Shown piece after piece: positions 1 through 6,634 of a stretch of DNA of 6,960 bases. Origin of the DNA: Pseudomonadota bacterium (lineage in GTDB: Bacteria > SAR324 > XYD2-FULL-50-16 > JAHJRI01). The stretch lies in contig JAKSDL010000094.1 in assembly GCA_022360105.1 (NCBI GenBank), forward strand, positions 1-6,960. Reading direction: 5' to 3'. The notes below the pieces were generated by a model that did not search any database, was not told the origin of the DNA, and saw only the letters and a list, made by a program, of their open reading frames with translations. Made by a program: the position numbers and the translations under genes. The stretch's first letter is position 1. The number at the start of each line of letters is the position of its first letter.

Positions 1-231
1 TTGTGGTGGTTATAAGTAATGACTCAAGTTTCGCACCTGTTCGCTTCGCTCCATTATTTTGAGTATTCATGCAAACGTACCGAAGGTGCTCAGTTTAAAG
101 CTAAAAGCTAACTGCCAGTAGCTAATAGCTTTTATGTAAAAGTCATCTTCGGTACGTTTACATTGATACTCAAAATAATGGAGCGAAGCGAACAGGTGCG
201 AAACTTGAGTCATTACCTATAACCACCACAA
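1..231. repeat. Long imperfect inverted repeat, MITE-like hairpin element
   Basis: Base i pairs with base 232-i across two 88-nt arms (1-88 and 144-231) separated by a 55-nt centre. I count five non-Watson-Crick positions (15, 67, 68, 72, and 86, the last a G-T pair), so about 83 of 88 match. The ends read TTGTGGTGGTTATA and TATAACCACCACAA. The left arm starts at the first base of the window, so the element may extend further and no target-site duplication can be judged. No coding frame of useful length is seen in it. The structure fits a non-autonomous terminal-inverted-repeat element (MITE) or a very large REP-type palindrome. The repeat itself is certain; the mobile-element interpretation is inference. 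Confidence 0.9.
97..132. repeat. REP-like hairpin nested in the loop of the long inverted repeat
   Basis: Outer stem 97-103 (AAAGCTA) pairs with 126-132 (TAGCTTT). There is then a symmetric AA/AA internal loop, an inner stem 106-110 (AGCTA) with 119-123 (TAGCT), and an 8-nt loop. The left half closely resembles the left half of the hairpin at 4080-4120 (shared pattern AAGCTRAAAGCTRAC). The two therefore look like members of one dispersed palindrome family. The pairing is seen directly; the family assignment is inference from two copies. Confidence 0.65.
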
Positions 232-232
232 A

Positions 233-256
233 CAAGCTTTTCTCTGAAAATGCTTG
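233..256. other. Short hairpin just beyond the long inverted repeat
   Basis: CAAGC+TTTTC (233-242) pairs with GAAAA+GCTTG (246-256, bulged T at 251) around a TCT loop, giving ten pairs. No run of T follows on either strand, so it is not a convincing intrinsic terminator. It abuts the right end of the long inverted repeat. The role is unknown. Confidence 0.4.
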
Positions 257-355
257 TAACCCGGTATATTTTTTCCATTTCAGCCTCTATTCTTTTCGTA
301 ATATGACGATAAAGCGCTTAGGAATGTATTACCGAAGAGCACGTTGAAGCGAATA

Positions 356-385
356 TTGAGTTTTCAATCTAATGCGGTATACAAT
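356..385 (+). promoter_or_regulatory. Probable sigma70-type promoter of the chemoreceptor gene
   Basis: TTGAGT at 356-361 serves as the -35 box. It is followed by TATACA at 378-383 (16-bp spacer) or TACAAT at 380-385 (18-bp spacer) as the -10 box. This would place the transcript start near 392 and give an untranslated leader of about 75 nt in an AT-rich stretch. The leader holds a direct repeat AACAGGATA (412-420 and 456-464), and the second copy supplies the AGGA ribosome-binding site (459-462) ahead of the ATG at 469. I looked for a sigma28 (flagellar) promoter, often used by chemotaxis genes, and found no matching pair of boxes. The prediction is by eye only. Confidence 0.45.
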
Positions 386-468
386 ATTACTAGATAGCTA
401 TTTTTTTTAAAAACAGGATAACGGTTTAAAACTGATCAAAATAATCTTAATCAGCAACAGGATAGATC

Positions 469-1971
469 ATGGCGTTAAGCGAGAAACTCATTCCGGATGA
501 ATTGAAACAAAATGCCCTGGTTCACAGCAGAGCAAAAATCACTTTGGGTATTTCCGTATTTATCTTCTTTATATCCATATTAATGGGTTTCAGGCAGATT
601 GCAGTGAACCTTGCTGATTCATCGATTCCGATATTCATTTGCAGCGCCATCATGCCTTTTATGTTGCCCCTGTTGAAAAAAAGTAAATCCCTGGTCATCA
701 CCGGTAATGTCATCACCTTAATCTTTTTTATGCTTCTTAATTCCCTGATTATTCATTTTGGGGGAATTATGACCCAGGTGACACTCTGGTATATTGCCAT
801 TCCTTTTTTGGGTTTTATGATGGCCGGTTTCCGCTCCGGGACTTTCTGGGGAGTGGCAATCACCGTTGCCTACATTATATTCTTTGCCATGCAAATGGGC
901 GGTTGGGGCTTGGAAGTAGAAAAAGCAGAATTGGTCGGAGCTTTCCTTAATTATTTGATCCTGTTTCTTACCATGATTGCTTTTCAGATGGTTTATGAAA
1001 AAACCAGTTTTAAAAGCCAACAAAACCTGGAAGCCGAACAGCGATCATCCAAAAAAATGGCTGATGAGCTTTCCCAGGCGATCGATGAAGTGGATTACGT
1101 CATGGCCGGTGTTGCAGAATACGATCTGACCAGACTTGTGGAAGGCGAATACGAAGGTAAACTTGGAAGCTTGAAAAACACCGTCAATCGGTCCATCTCT
1201 ATTGTAAAAGAGCTTATCTCCCAGGTAATGACGGCCAGTAACAGCATCAGCGACGGTTCTCAGGAGATGCATGTCTCCGCTCAATCCCTGGATTCGGGGA
1301 CTTCCATGCAAGCCTCCAGTTTGGAGGAAATTTCAGCCTCCATGGAAACTGTTGGAAACCAGTCCAAAGCTAATGACGAAAGTTCGGAACAAGTAAGGCA
1401 ATTGACCGGGCAGGCGCTTAGTGAAGTGCAACTGGGTAACCAACGCATGGAAACCATGCTTCAATCCATGGCCAACATTAATGAAAAAAGCCTTGGGGTA
1501 AGCAAAGTTATTAAAGTGATTGATGAAATTGCCTTTCAAACCAATCTTCTTGCCTTGAACGCAGCTGTTGAAGCAGCTCGAGCGGGAAAATTCGGGAAAG
1601 GATTTGCAGTGGTTGCTGAGGAAGTGCGAAGCCTGGCCGGAAGAAGTTCCGTTGCCGCCAAGGATACCACGGAATTGATTCAGGATTCCATTAACGAAGT
1701 GGAAAATGGAGTAAAAAATGCTGATCAAATGGCAGAATCCCTAACCACTATCAGCGAACGCATGGATAAGATCAATGACCTGATAGGCGAAATCTCAGCA
1801 TCTTCCAAAGAACAAAGTGCAGGTGTCAAAGAGATCAACCTGGGTATTAATCGTATTAATGATGTGGTCAGACAGAATTCAAACATCTCGGAAGAATCGG
1901 CAAGCACTGCTGAAAAACTGGCTGTAAACTCATCTCATTTGCAGCAAATGATCTCTAGTTTTCAATTGTAA
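469..1971 (+). CDS. Methyl-accepting chemotaxis protein with six-helix membrane sensor module
   Basis: This is a chemoreceptor that would signal through CheW/CheA to bias motility. About six hydrophobic helices occupy residues 24-44, 51-69, 75-97, 104-120, 124-142 and 154-175. They have only short connectors, so there is no extracytoplasmic ligand domain. The stretch around 98-120 has a GGI...W....P pattern reminiscent of six-helix input modules of sensor kinases and cyclases. A coiled linker and HAMP-like segment follow (about 180-245; [15 protein letters not shown]). Then comes the MCP signalling domain, with adaptation helices around 283-295 ([13 protein letters not shown]) and 472-484. 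The highly conserved hairpin tip is at 351-386 ([16 protein letters not shown] to AVVAEEVR). The C-terminus ends at SSFQL with no CheR-tethering pentapeptide. AGGA lies 6 bases before the ATG. No che gene is adjacent, so it is an orphan receptor. The family call is firm; the stimulus is unknown, and membrane or energy-state sensing is only a guess. Confidence 0.95.
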   Translation: MALSEKLIPDELKQNALVHSRAKITLGISVFIFFISILMGFRQIAVNLADSSIPIFICSAIMPFMLPLLKKSKSLVITGNVITLIFFMLLNSLIIHFGGIMTQVTLWYIAIPFLGFMMAGFRSGTFWGVAITVAYIIFFAMQMGGWGLEVEKAELVGAFLNYLILFLTMIAFQMVYEKTSFKSQQNLEAEQRSSKKMADELSQAIDEVDYVMAGVAEYDLTRLVEGEYEGKLGSLKNTVNRSISIVKELISQVMTASNSISDGSQEMHVSAQSLDSGTSMQASSLEEISASMETVGNQSKANDESSEQVRQLTGQALSEVQLGNQRMETMLQSMANINEKSLGVSKVIKVIDEIAFQTNLLALNAAVEAARAGKFGKGFAVVAEEVRSLAGRSSVAAKDTTELIQDSINEVENGVKNADQMAESLTTISERMDKINDLIGEISASSKEQSAGVKEINLGINRINDVVRQNSNISEESASTAEKLAVNSSHLQQMISSFQL

Positions 1972-1982
1972 CATCAAGACAG

Positions 1983-2001
1983 GGTAACGGAGGCCGTTAT
2001 C
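1983..2001. terminator. Weak hairpin after the chemoreceptor gene
   Basis: GGTAACGG (1983-1990) pairs with CCGTTATC (1994-2001) around the loop AGG, giving eight pairs with one G-T. It begins 11 bases after the stop codon at 1969-1971, where a terminator would be expected, but the following bases (ATTAAGTT) are not a proper U-tract. It may be a factor-assisted terminator or an mRNA 3' end stabiliser. Confidence 0.35.
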
Positions 2002-2043
2002 ATTAAGTTAAGAAGAATAGGACCGTTTGTCATCCTGAATCAG

Positions 2044-2100
2044 AGGTGGATCCCTTCGAAGCTGCAAGTCTCGCTTCTCACTTCACTCCTTGATCCACCT
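2044..2100. repeat. REP-like inverted repeat, GTGGATC family, first copy
   Basis: AGGTGGATC (2044-2052) and GATCCACCT (2092-2100) are a perfect 9-bp inverted pair 39 bp apart. The upstream flank (GTCATCCTGAATCAG, 2029-2043) and the CTTCGAAG/CTTCACTCCTT interior resemble the dispersed 'GTCATCCTGAG..GAAGGATC' palindromes found in many bacterial intergenic regions. It lies in the gap between the convergent chemoreceptor and reductase genes. The pairing is seen; the repeat-family assignment is inference. Confidence 0.55.
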
Positions 2101-2153
2101 GACATCATAACTCTAAATGCTTAACTTTTTGCGAAAAACTTTACAGTTTGTAG

Positions 2154-2179
2154 GGTGGATCAAACGAAGCGGATCCATC
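2154..2179. repeat. REP-like hairpin, GTGGATC family, second copy
   Basis: GGTGGATC (2154-2161) pairs with GATCCATC (2172-2179), eight pairs with one G-T, around a 10-base loop AAACGAAGCG. It is preceded by TAG (2151-2153). This is the pattern of the widespread intergenic 'TAGGGTGGAT..GCGGATCCA' palindromes. It ends 27 bases beyond the reductase stop codon, on the 3' side of that minus-strand gene, where it might also shape the transcript end. Together with 2044-2100 it gives four copies of the core word within 135 bp. Confidence 0.55.
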
Positions 2180-2205
2180 AACTTGCATTGTGTCAGTCGT
2201 CCCCC

Positions 2206-3861
2206 TCAACCGTTTTCAATGAACTTAAACAGTTCGTACCCGCCCGAAAAGCTCAAGGCGTCAAATCCCAACTGGGACAGAATCCTGTAACCAATGTACC
2301 CTCTCAACCCAATGGCACAGAAAACCACATAAGTTTTATCCTTATCCAGCGAATCCACTGCTGTTCTCAAATCATCCACGGGAATATTCACCGCGTTCGG
2401 AATCGCTCCGTTTAGTTTTATTTCAGGCTTTGCCCGGACGTCCAACAACACTGTCTTCTCCTGATCCAGGTCTGACAATTCATCCCAATTCACCGTTTTT
2501 AAATCCCCTTTGAGAATATTGGCTGCCACGTATCCCGCAACATTCACCGGATCTTTGGCAGAAGAATAGGGCGGGGCATAAGCCAGCTCCAGTTTTTCCA
2601 GATCGAAAACACTTAATCCTGCATAAAGGGCTGTTGCCATAACATCGATTCGCTTGTCGACTCCTTCTTTGCCAATAATTTGAGCGCCCAGGATCTTGCC
2701 ACCTTCCGGATCAAACAATAGCTTGAAAGCCATACGCTCTGCTCCCGGATAATAAGTGGCATGAGAATAAGAATGGGTGTAACTCTTTCGATATGCAATG
2801 TTTTTCTGTTTCAACATCTTCTCGTTCATTCCGGTGGAAGCCACGGTCAGATCAAAAAGCTTGAGAATGGATGTCCCTAAAATACCGCTATATGTTGAGT
2901 TTCTGCCCGAAGCATTATCTGCTGCAATGCGCCCCTGTTTATTGGCGGGTCCTGCAAGTGGCACCATAATGGGCTGATCGGTCAGAAAACTGGTGGATTC
3001 AATAACGTCACCCACAACGAATATGTCCTCCGCTGTAGATTGCAATGCCTGGTCTACCTTAACCCCGCCACGGACATTAAGCTCCAGACCTGCTGATTCT
3101 GCCAACGCACTTTCAGGCTTAACACCGATGGCCAGGATGACCAAATCGCATTCGATTACCTTGCCGGAGGAAGTTGCCACCTGAATTCCGTTTTCCCCTT
3201 TCTCAAAGGAGGTCACACTGTTTCCTAACTCCAGGGCAACACCATTATCTCTGAGATAGGAATGAACCATGGAAACCATTTCAATATCCAAGGGCGCCAT
3301 GACCTGATCCAGCATCTCAACCACAGTAGTCTTCACACCGCGATGTACCAGGTTATCAGCCATCTCAAGCCCTATGAACCCACCACCCACAACAACAGCT
3401 GCAGTCGGCTTGGCGGAGTCCACAAACTCCTTGATTCGATCGGTATCGGGGATATTGCGAAGGGAAAAGATATTAGGCAGGTCTATTCCGGGCAAAGGAG
3501 GTTTTATCGGATCTGCCCCGGGTGAAAGAATCAGTTTGTCATAGGATTCGCGATAGATATCACCTGCTTGCACCTTTTTAATGACGACCTCTTTTTTTTC
3601 AGCATCAATGGCTGTGACTTCGCTGAAATTGCGGATATCGATCCGGTACCTGCCGGAAAAATCCTCCAGGGTCGTAACCAGGAGACTATCCCGTTTTTCA
3701 ATCACCCCTCCGATATAATAGGGTAACCCGCAATTTGCGAACGAAATATATTCTCCTCTTTCCAACAAAACAATTTCAGCCTTTTCATCTAGCCGCCTGG
3801 CCCGAGCAGCAGCTGTTGCACCACCTGCGACTCCTCCAACGATAACTATTTTATTTGCCAT
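2206..3861 (-). CDS. CoA-disulfide reductase / NADH-dependent persulfide reductase with C-terminal rhodanese domain
   Basis: This is a FAD- and NAD(P)H-dependent cytoplasmic enzyme that reduces CoA disulfide, CoA-persulfide or polysulfide. From the MANK start (551 aa), residues 5-14 carry the FAD-binding VIVGGVAGG. The active-site cysteine is Cys44 in SFANCGLPYY, matching Cys43 of characterised CoA-disulfide reductases. The NAD(P)H Rossmann motif VVVGGGFIGLE lies at 156-166 and the FAD ribityl motif DIFVVGD at 279-285. The dimerisation domain keeps the AYAPPYSSAKDPVN segment (427-440), whose tyrosine is functionally important in the family. The rhodanese domain (about 465-551) holds Cys515 in the loop CAIGLRGY, so sulfane-sulfur transfer looks intact. 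The architecture matches the Shewanella-type persulfide reductases. Three in-frame ATGs exist (3882, 3864, 3861). I prefer 3861 because it starts the conserved MANKIVIVGG and has AGGGAGA just upstream, though 3864 is adjacent. It is a single-gene unit with no other sulfur genes beside it. Confidence 0.93.
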   Translation of the reverse strand: MANKIVIVGGVAGGATAAARARRLDEKAEIVLLERGEYISFANCGLPYYIGGVIEKRDSLLVTTLEDFSGRYRIDIRNFSEVTAIDAEKKEVVIKKVQAGDIYRESYDKLILSPGADPIKPPLPGIDLPNIFSLRNIPDTDRIKEFVDSAKPTAAVVVGGGFIGLEMADNLVHRGVKTTVVEMLDQVMAPLDIEMVSMVHSYLRDNGVALELGNSVTSFEKGENGIQVATSSGKVIECDLVILAIGVKPESALAESAGLELNVRGGVKVDQALQSTAEDIFVVGDVIESTSFLTDQPIMVPLAGPANKQGRIAADNASGRNSTYSGILGTSILKLFDLTVASTGMNEKMLKQKNIAYRKSYTHSYSHATYYPGAERMAFKLLFDPEGGKILGAQIIGKEGVDKRIDVMATALYAGLSVFDLEKLELAYAPPYSSAKDPVNVAGYVAANILKGDLKTVNWDELSDLDQEKTVLLDVRAKPEIKLNGAIPNAVNIPVDDLRTAVDSLDKDKTYVVFCAIGLRGYIGYRILSQLGFDALSFSGGYELFKFIENG

Positions 3862-3901
3862 CATTCTCCCTGGGACGTCCATAAATTCATAAAAGTTGAT
3901 T

Positions 3902-3912
3902 GACTCAGAGTC
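3902..3912. promoter_or_regulatory. Perfect palindrome GACTCAGAGTC upstream of the reductase gene, possible operator
   Basis: GACTC-A-GAGTC is a perfect 11-bp dyad located 41-51 bp upstream of the preferred start codon at 3861, where a repressor would overlap a promoter or early transcript. No strong -10/-35 pair for the minus strand could be fixed by eye. A binding role is inference. Confidence 0.35.
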
Positions 3913-3938
3913 TGAATTTGTTAAAGTATCTCTCTGAA

Positions 3939-4013
3939 ACCAATAGTTTAATTGGTACCTGAATGAAAACCAATTTAACCCATACCAATCATAGCTTTTA
4001 AAGCAATTTGGTA
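3939..4013. promoter_or_regulatory. Cluster of ACCAAT/ATTGGT boxes in the divergent intergenic region
   Basis: ACCAAT occurs at 3939-3944, 3969-3974 and 3984-3989. Its complement ATTGGT is at 3951-3956, and a one-base-longer relative (AATTTGGTAC) is near 4006-4013. The first two boxes form an inverted pair with a 6-bp gap. The second and third form another, slightly longer pair (TTTAATTGGT facing ACCAATTTAA). Box starts at 3939, 3969 and 3984 are multiples of 15 bp apart. The cluster lies 78-153 bp upstream of the reductase start and 212-286 bp upstream of the transposase start, so an activator or repressor of the reductase is the likelier user. The repeats are seen; the function is inferred. 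Confidence 0.4.
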
Positions 4014-4079
4014 CTTAGAAGTTTAGTGCATTCAGCGATCAGCTCTCAGCCGGTTTTTGCTTGTAATTGTAATGCTTTA

Positions 4080-4120
4080 AGCTGAAAGCTGACGGCTGAC
4101 AGCCCGTTAGCTTTCAAGCT
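4080..4120. repeat. REP-like hairpin upstream of the RAYT transposase gene
   Basis: The stem can be drawn as AGCTGAAAGCT (4080-4090) against AGCTTTCAAGCT (4109-4120, one bulged A). It continues through G-T, AC-GT and GGCT-AGCC (one bulged C at 4105) to a GAC loop at 4098-4100, about 18 pairs in all. A partial related arm (TCAGCCG, 4046-4052) can pair with CGGCTGA at 4093-4099, so alternative foldings exist. Its left half shares the pattern AAGCTRAAAGCTRAC with the hairpin at 97-132. It lies about 105 bp before a REP-associated transposase start, the classical arrangement. The rest of the 363-bp gap holds the 12-bp dyad TTAACCAGTTAA (4186-4197) and no gene. Confidence 0.65.
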
Positions 4121-4224
4121 GAATTCCGGCATCTGACACAAGGCTGGATAAGAATTTAGCGATTTTCCGTTCAGGCACTAATTGTTTAACCAGTTAATCT
4201 AACCTCAAGCGGATGGAGTAAATA

Positions 4225-5232
4225 ATGCCCCGACAAGCGCGTCTCGATTACCCCGGATCTTTAAATCACGTTATCATCCGCGGATTTGAGCGAAGAAAAA
4301 TCTTTCTGAATGATTCGGACAAAGACGATTTTTTACTTCGCCTTTCCAGTCTAATGCCTTCAACTCAAATGTCCTGCTATGCCTGGTGTTTGCTGTCTAA
4401 TCAGATCCACCTCCTGATGAAAAGCGGTGGATTGGGACTCTCTTACCTGATGAGAAGGCTTTTAACCGGCTATGTGGTCTCCTTTAACAAGAAACACAAC
4501 CGAAACGGTCCTTTATTCCAAAATCGGTTTAAATCCGTTCTGTGTCAAGAGGATTTATATCTAAAGGAATTGATTCGATACATCCATTTGAAACCGTTAA
4601 GAGACAAACTGGTCACATCCCTCCCTAACCTTTCAAAATACAAATACTGCGGACATGGTGCTTTACTGGGGGAAGCCGACATCCAATGGCAAGATACCAG
4701 GTACGTTCTCTCCCGGTTTGCCAAAAAAGTGGGCGACGCTCAGAGGGAATACCTTGCTTTTGTCAAGGAGGGATACCAATCCGGGCAAACCAGGGAATTG
4801 ACCGGTGGTGGATTGATTCGGAGTGCCGGAGGATGGACTGAGCTGAAAAAACTGAGAAAGGCCGGAGCTGAAAAAGCAAAAGGGGATGAAAGGATTCTGG
4901 GAGACTACAAATTCGTTTCCATGGTTTTATCCAAGGCCAAGGAACCGGTAGATGAGGCTTACGAATTAAAAACCCGTGGTGTGGATTACGCAGATGTCGA
5001 AAAACAGGCATCCAGAAAATTCGGGTTAAAAAAGGCAGACCTCTATTCCAAAAGCCGGAAAAAGCACATCGTTATGGCCCGCAGTGTTTTTATGTACTGG
5101 GCATGCCGAAAACTGGGATACAGCTGCACCGAACTGGCCAAACGTTTTAAAATTACCCAACCGGCCGTGAGTTATGCCGTGGAAAGGGGCGAGCAAATTG
5201 TTGAAGAACGGAAGCTGAGATTGATTATCTAA
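4225..5232 (+). CDS. REP-associated tyrosine (Y1/RAYT) transposase with DnaA-like C-terminal domain; HUH motif altered
   Basis: This is a single-strand DNA transposase relative of the IS200/IS605 Y1 family that in other bacteria acts on REP palindromes. The N-terminal Y1 domain (about 1-145) opens with MPRQARLDYPGSLNHVIIRG and includes GPLFQNRFKSVLCQED (95-110) and RYIHLKPLR (118-126), with candidate catalytic Tyr119. The metal-binding HUH motif should read H-x-H, but residues 60-62 are Gln-Ile-His (codon CAG at 4402-4404), and the usual Asn of the Y-I-H-L-N-P motif is Lys123 (AAA at 4591). Residues 221-235 (DERILGDYKFVSMVL) are the conserved linker. Residues 283-325 form a helix-turn-helix resembling DnaA domain IV (ARSVFMYWACRKLGY..TELAKRFKITQPAVS). 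Length is normal for this subfamily and there is no frameshift. GGAG at 4215-4218 precedes the ATG by 6 bases. The family call is strong. Loss of nicking activity is inferred, leaving DNA binding as the likely surviving function. Confidence 0.9.
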   Translation: MPRQARLDYPGSLNHVIIRGFERRKIFLNDSDKDDFLLRLSSLMPSTQMSCYAWCLLSNQIHLLMKSGGLGLSYLMRRLLTGYVVSFNKKHNRNGPLFQNRFKSVLCQEDLYLKELIRYIHLKPLRDKLVTSLPNLSKYKYCGHGALLGEADIQWQDTRYVLSRFAKKVGDAQREYLAFVKEGYQSGQTRELTGGGLIRSAGGWTELKKLRKAGAEKAKGDERILGDYKFVSMVLSKAKEPVDEAYELKTRGVDYADVEKQASRKFGLKKADLYSKSRKKHIVMARSVFMYWACRKLGYSCTELAKRFKITQPAVSYAVERGEQIVEERKLRLII

Positions 5233-5263
5233 TATATGCAAGCATAAACAGGGAGGAGACCGC

Positions 5264-6634
5264 ATGTTAGGTCATTTAGCAAAAGCGATGGGAATGAAGG
5301 ATCTGGAAAACAGGGAAGCAGACCAGGTTCGAACCTTGTTTTTAATGTTGGTTATGGCAGTATTTTTGACGGCAGATTCCATGTTGATTGCACCGAACGT
5401 TAAATTGATAATGGAGGAATTTGGAAAAAGTGCTGCCGATGTTGGATTGATTTCTTCCATTTTTATATTCCTGGGAGCTGGTGTTGCTTTGCTTTGGGGA
5501 TACTTCACGGACAGCTACAATCGAAAACGACTGGTCGTGCTAACCATAGTTTTGGGTGAAATTCCATGCCTGCTTACAGGATATGTCAAGACTTATGAAC
5601 AACTACTTATTGTAAGGGCATTAACGGGACTGGGAATTGGAGGTTTATTGCCCATTATATATTCCATGATCGGGGACCTGGTATCTGATAGGGAGCGATC
5701 AACTGCGGCTGCATGGATTGGACTATCGGAAGGGCTTGGGATGGTAATTGGTATGTTGATGGCCGGAAACCTTGGAGGTTCTTCAATTGAGCTATTTGGA
5801 TCTCAAGGTTGGAGACTACCTTTTGTTTTAGCAGCTTTGCCAAATTTTATTTTAATTCCAATTTTTTGGTTCACTTGCACCGAACCATCTAGAGGAGGAG
5901 GTGAAGCAGCTATCCGCAAAGAGATAGATATGGGGATTGCCTATTTAAAGCGAATTAAATTGAGCGACTACATCCGAATATTCCGTAACCGAACCAACCT
6001 GTATTTCTTTATGCAGAGTATTCCAGGCACCATTGGCTGGGGAGTTGTTCCTTACTGGATCATCACCTTTTATTCCGTTCAGAAAAATGTTTCTATTGCA
6101 GTGGCAACAAATCTTTCCATGGTTATCGGAGCAGGTATGATTCTTGGAGGGTTCGTTGGAGGTTTCACGGGTAACTGGCTTCACCAAAAAAACAAGTCAT
6201 ACCTCCCCTTGTACTGCGGGATAACTACTCTTATTGGAATGTCATTTTTCTTTATCATGATTCATTTCCCAATGAGTGAAACCCCAAGTGCTGCTGATAT
6301 GATAGGTCCATTGATTACCGGTGTTATCGGTGGATTTTTTATTACTATCACATCCTCAAATATCCGCGCCATTGTGCTTAACGTCAATCCTCCGGAAAAC
6401 CGTGGTGCCATGATGAGCCTGTTTACTTTGACTGATTCGCTTGGCAAAGGTTCAGGGCCTTATCTTGGCGGTTTGTTGATTGGCAGTGTTGGATACATGG
6501 CTACGATGGACATAGCCACCATCTGTTGGTTACCTTGTGCACTGGTGTTGATCTTTCTGATGACAAGACGATATCCAAAAGATGTAGAAATACTGGAGAA
6601 GAGAATGCAGGAAAGTGCAAAAGAAATGAATTAG
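5264..6634 (+). CDS. Major facilitator superfamily transporter, 12 membrane helices
   Basis: This is an inner-membrane secondary transporter of unknown substrate. After a charged cytoplasmic start (1-23), hydrophobic helices fall roughly at 24-44, 60-82, 89-107, 112-133, 146-167 and 183-204. After a polar central loop (205-243) more follow at about 245-268, 281-303, 312-333, 347-366, 382-405 and 411-433. The loop 2-3 signature is GYFTDSYNRKRL (79-90, Asp83 and basic residues). Helix 4 has the conserved Arg118 in RALTGLGIGG. The late motif NVNPPENRGAMMSLFTLTDSLGKGSGP (373-399) matches the 'PEnRG...tDslGkG.GP' loop of Spinster-like and related prokaryotic MFS carriers. The ATG has a strong ribosome-binding site (GGGAGGAG, 5251-5258, five bases before it). 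It starts 31 bp after the transposase stop with no clear terminator or promoter between. It overlaps a convergent TetR-type regulator by four bases at its stop, which suggests efflux of or response to a small molecule. The substrate cannot be read from the sequence. Confidence 0.88.
   Translation: MLGHLAKAMGMKDLENREADQVRTLFLMLVMAVFLTADSMLIAPNVKLIMEEFGKSAADVGLISSIFIFLGAGVALLWGYFTDSYNRKRLVVLTIVLGEIPCLLTGYVKTYEQLLIVRALTGLGIGGLLPIIYSMIGDLVSDRERSTAAAWIGLSEGLGMVIGMLMAGNLGGSSIELFGSQGWRLPFVLAALPNFILIPIFWFTCTEPSRGGGEAAIRKEIDMGIAYLKRIKLSDYIRIFRNRTNLYFFMQSIPGTIGWGVVPYWIITFYSVQKNVSIAVATNLSMVIGAGMILGGFVGGFTGNWLHQKNKSYLPLYCGITTLIGMSFFFIMIHFPMSETPSAADMIGPLITGVIGGFFITITSSNIRAIVLNVNPPENRGAMMSLFTLTDSLGKGSGPYLGGLLIGSVGYMATMDIATICWLPCALVLIFLMTRRYPKDVEILEKRMQESAKEMN

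Noticed and set aside
297..312. GACGATAA resembling the sigma28 -10 box upstream of the chemoreceptor
   Set aside because: No TAAA-type -35 box lies at the required distance upstream, and it is over 150 bp from the start codon. A sigma70-like pair closer to the gene is more convincing.
2155..2415. Plus-strand open frame of 86 codons over the reductase 3' end
   Set aside because: It lies inside the strongly supported minus-strand reductase gene and begins within a REP-like palindrome. It has no ribosome-binding site, and its composition is that of an antisense shadow.
3939..4120. CRISPR array, because of repeated short words in the intergenic region
   Set aside because: The repeats are 6-12 bp and partly inverted. 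They lack uniform repeats of 23-40 bp with unique spacers, and no cas gene is in the window.
5068..5200. Chromosomal replication initiator DnaA, from the similarity of the helix-turn-helix
   Set aside because: Only the domain IV-like DNA-binding part is present. It is fused to a Y1 transposase domain and there is no ATPase domain, so it is the RAYT C-terminus and not dnaA.
5201..5235. Possible promoter TTGAAG / TCTAAT before the transporter gene
   Set aside because: The spacer would be about 21 bp with TCTAAT, or 19 bp with the poorer TATCTA. Neither is a convincing sigma70 promoter, so it was not listed.
4225..6634. A new composite mobile system made of transposase plus transporter
   Set aside because: No boundaries, direct repeats or matching ends flank the pair, and RAYT genes are usually immobile single-copy genes. 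Adjacency alone does not support a system.
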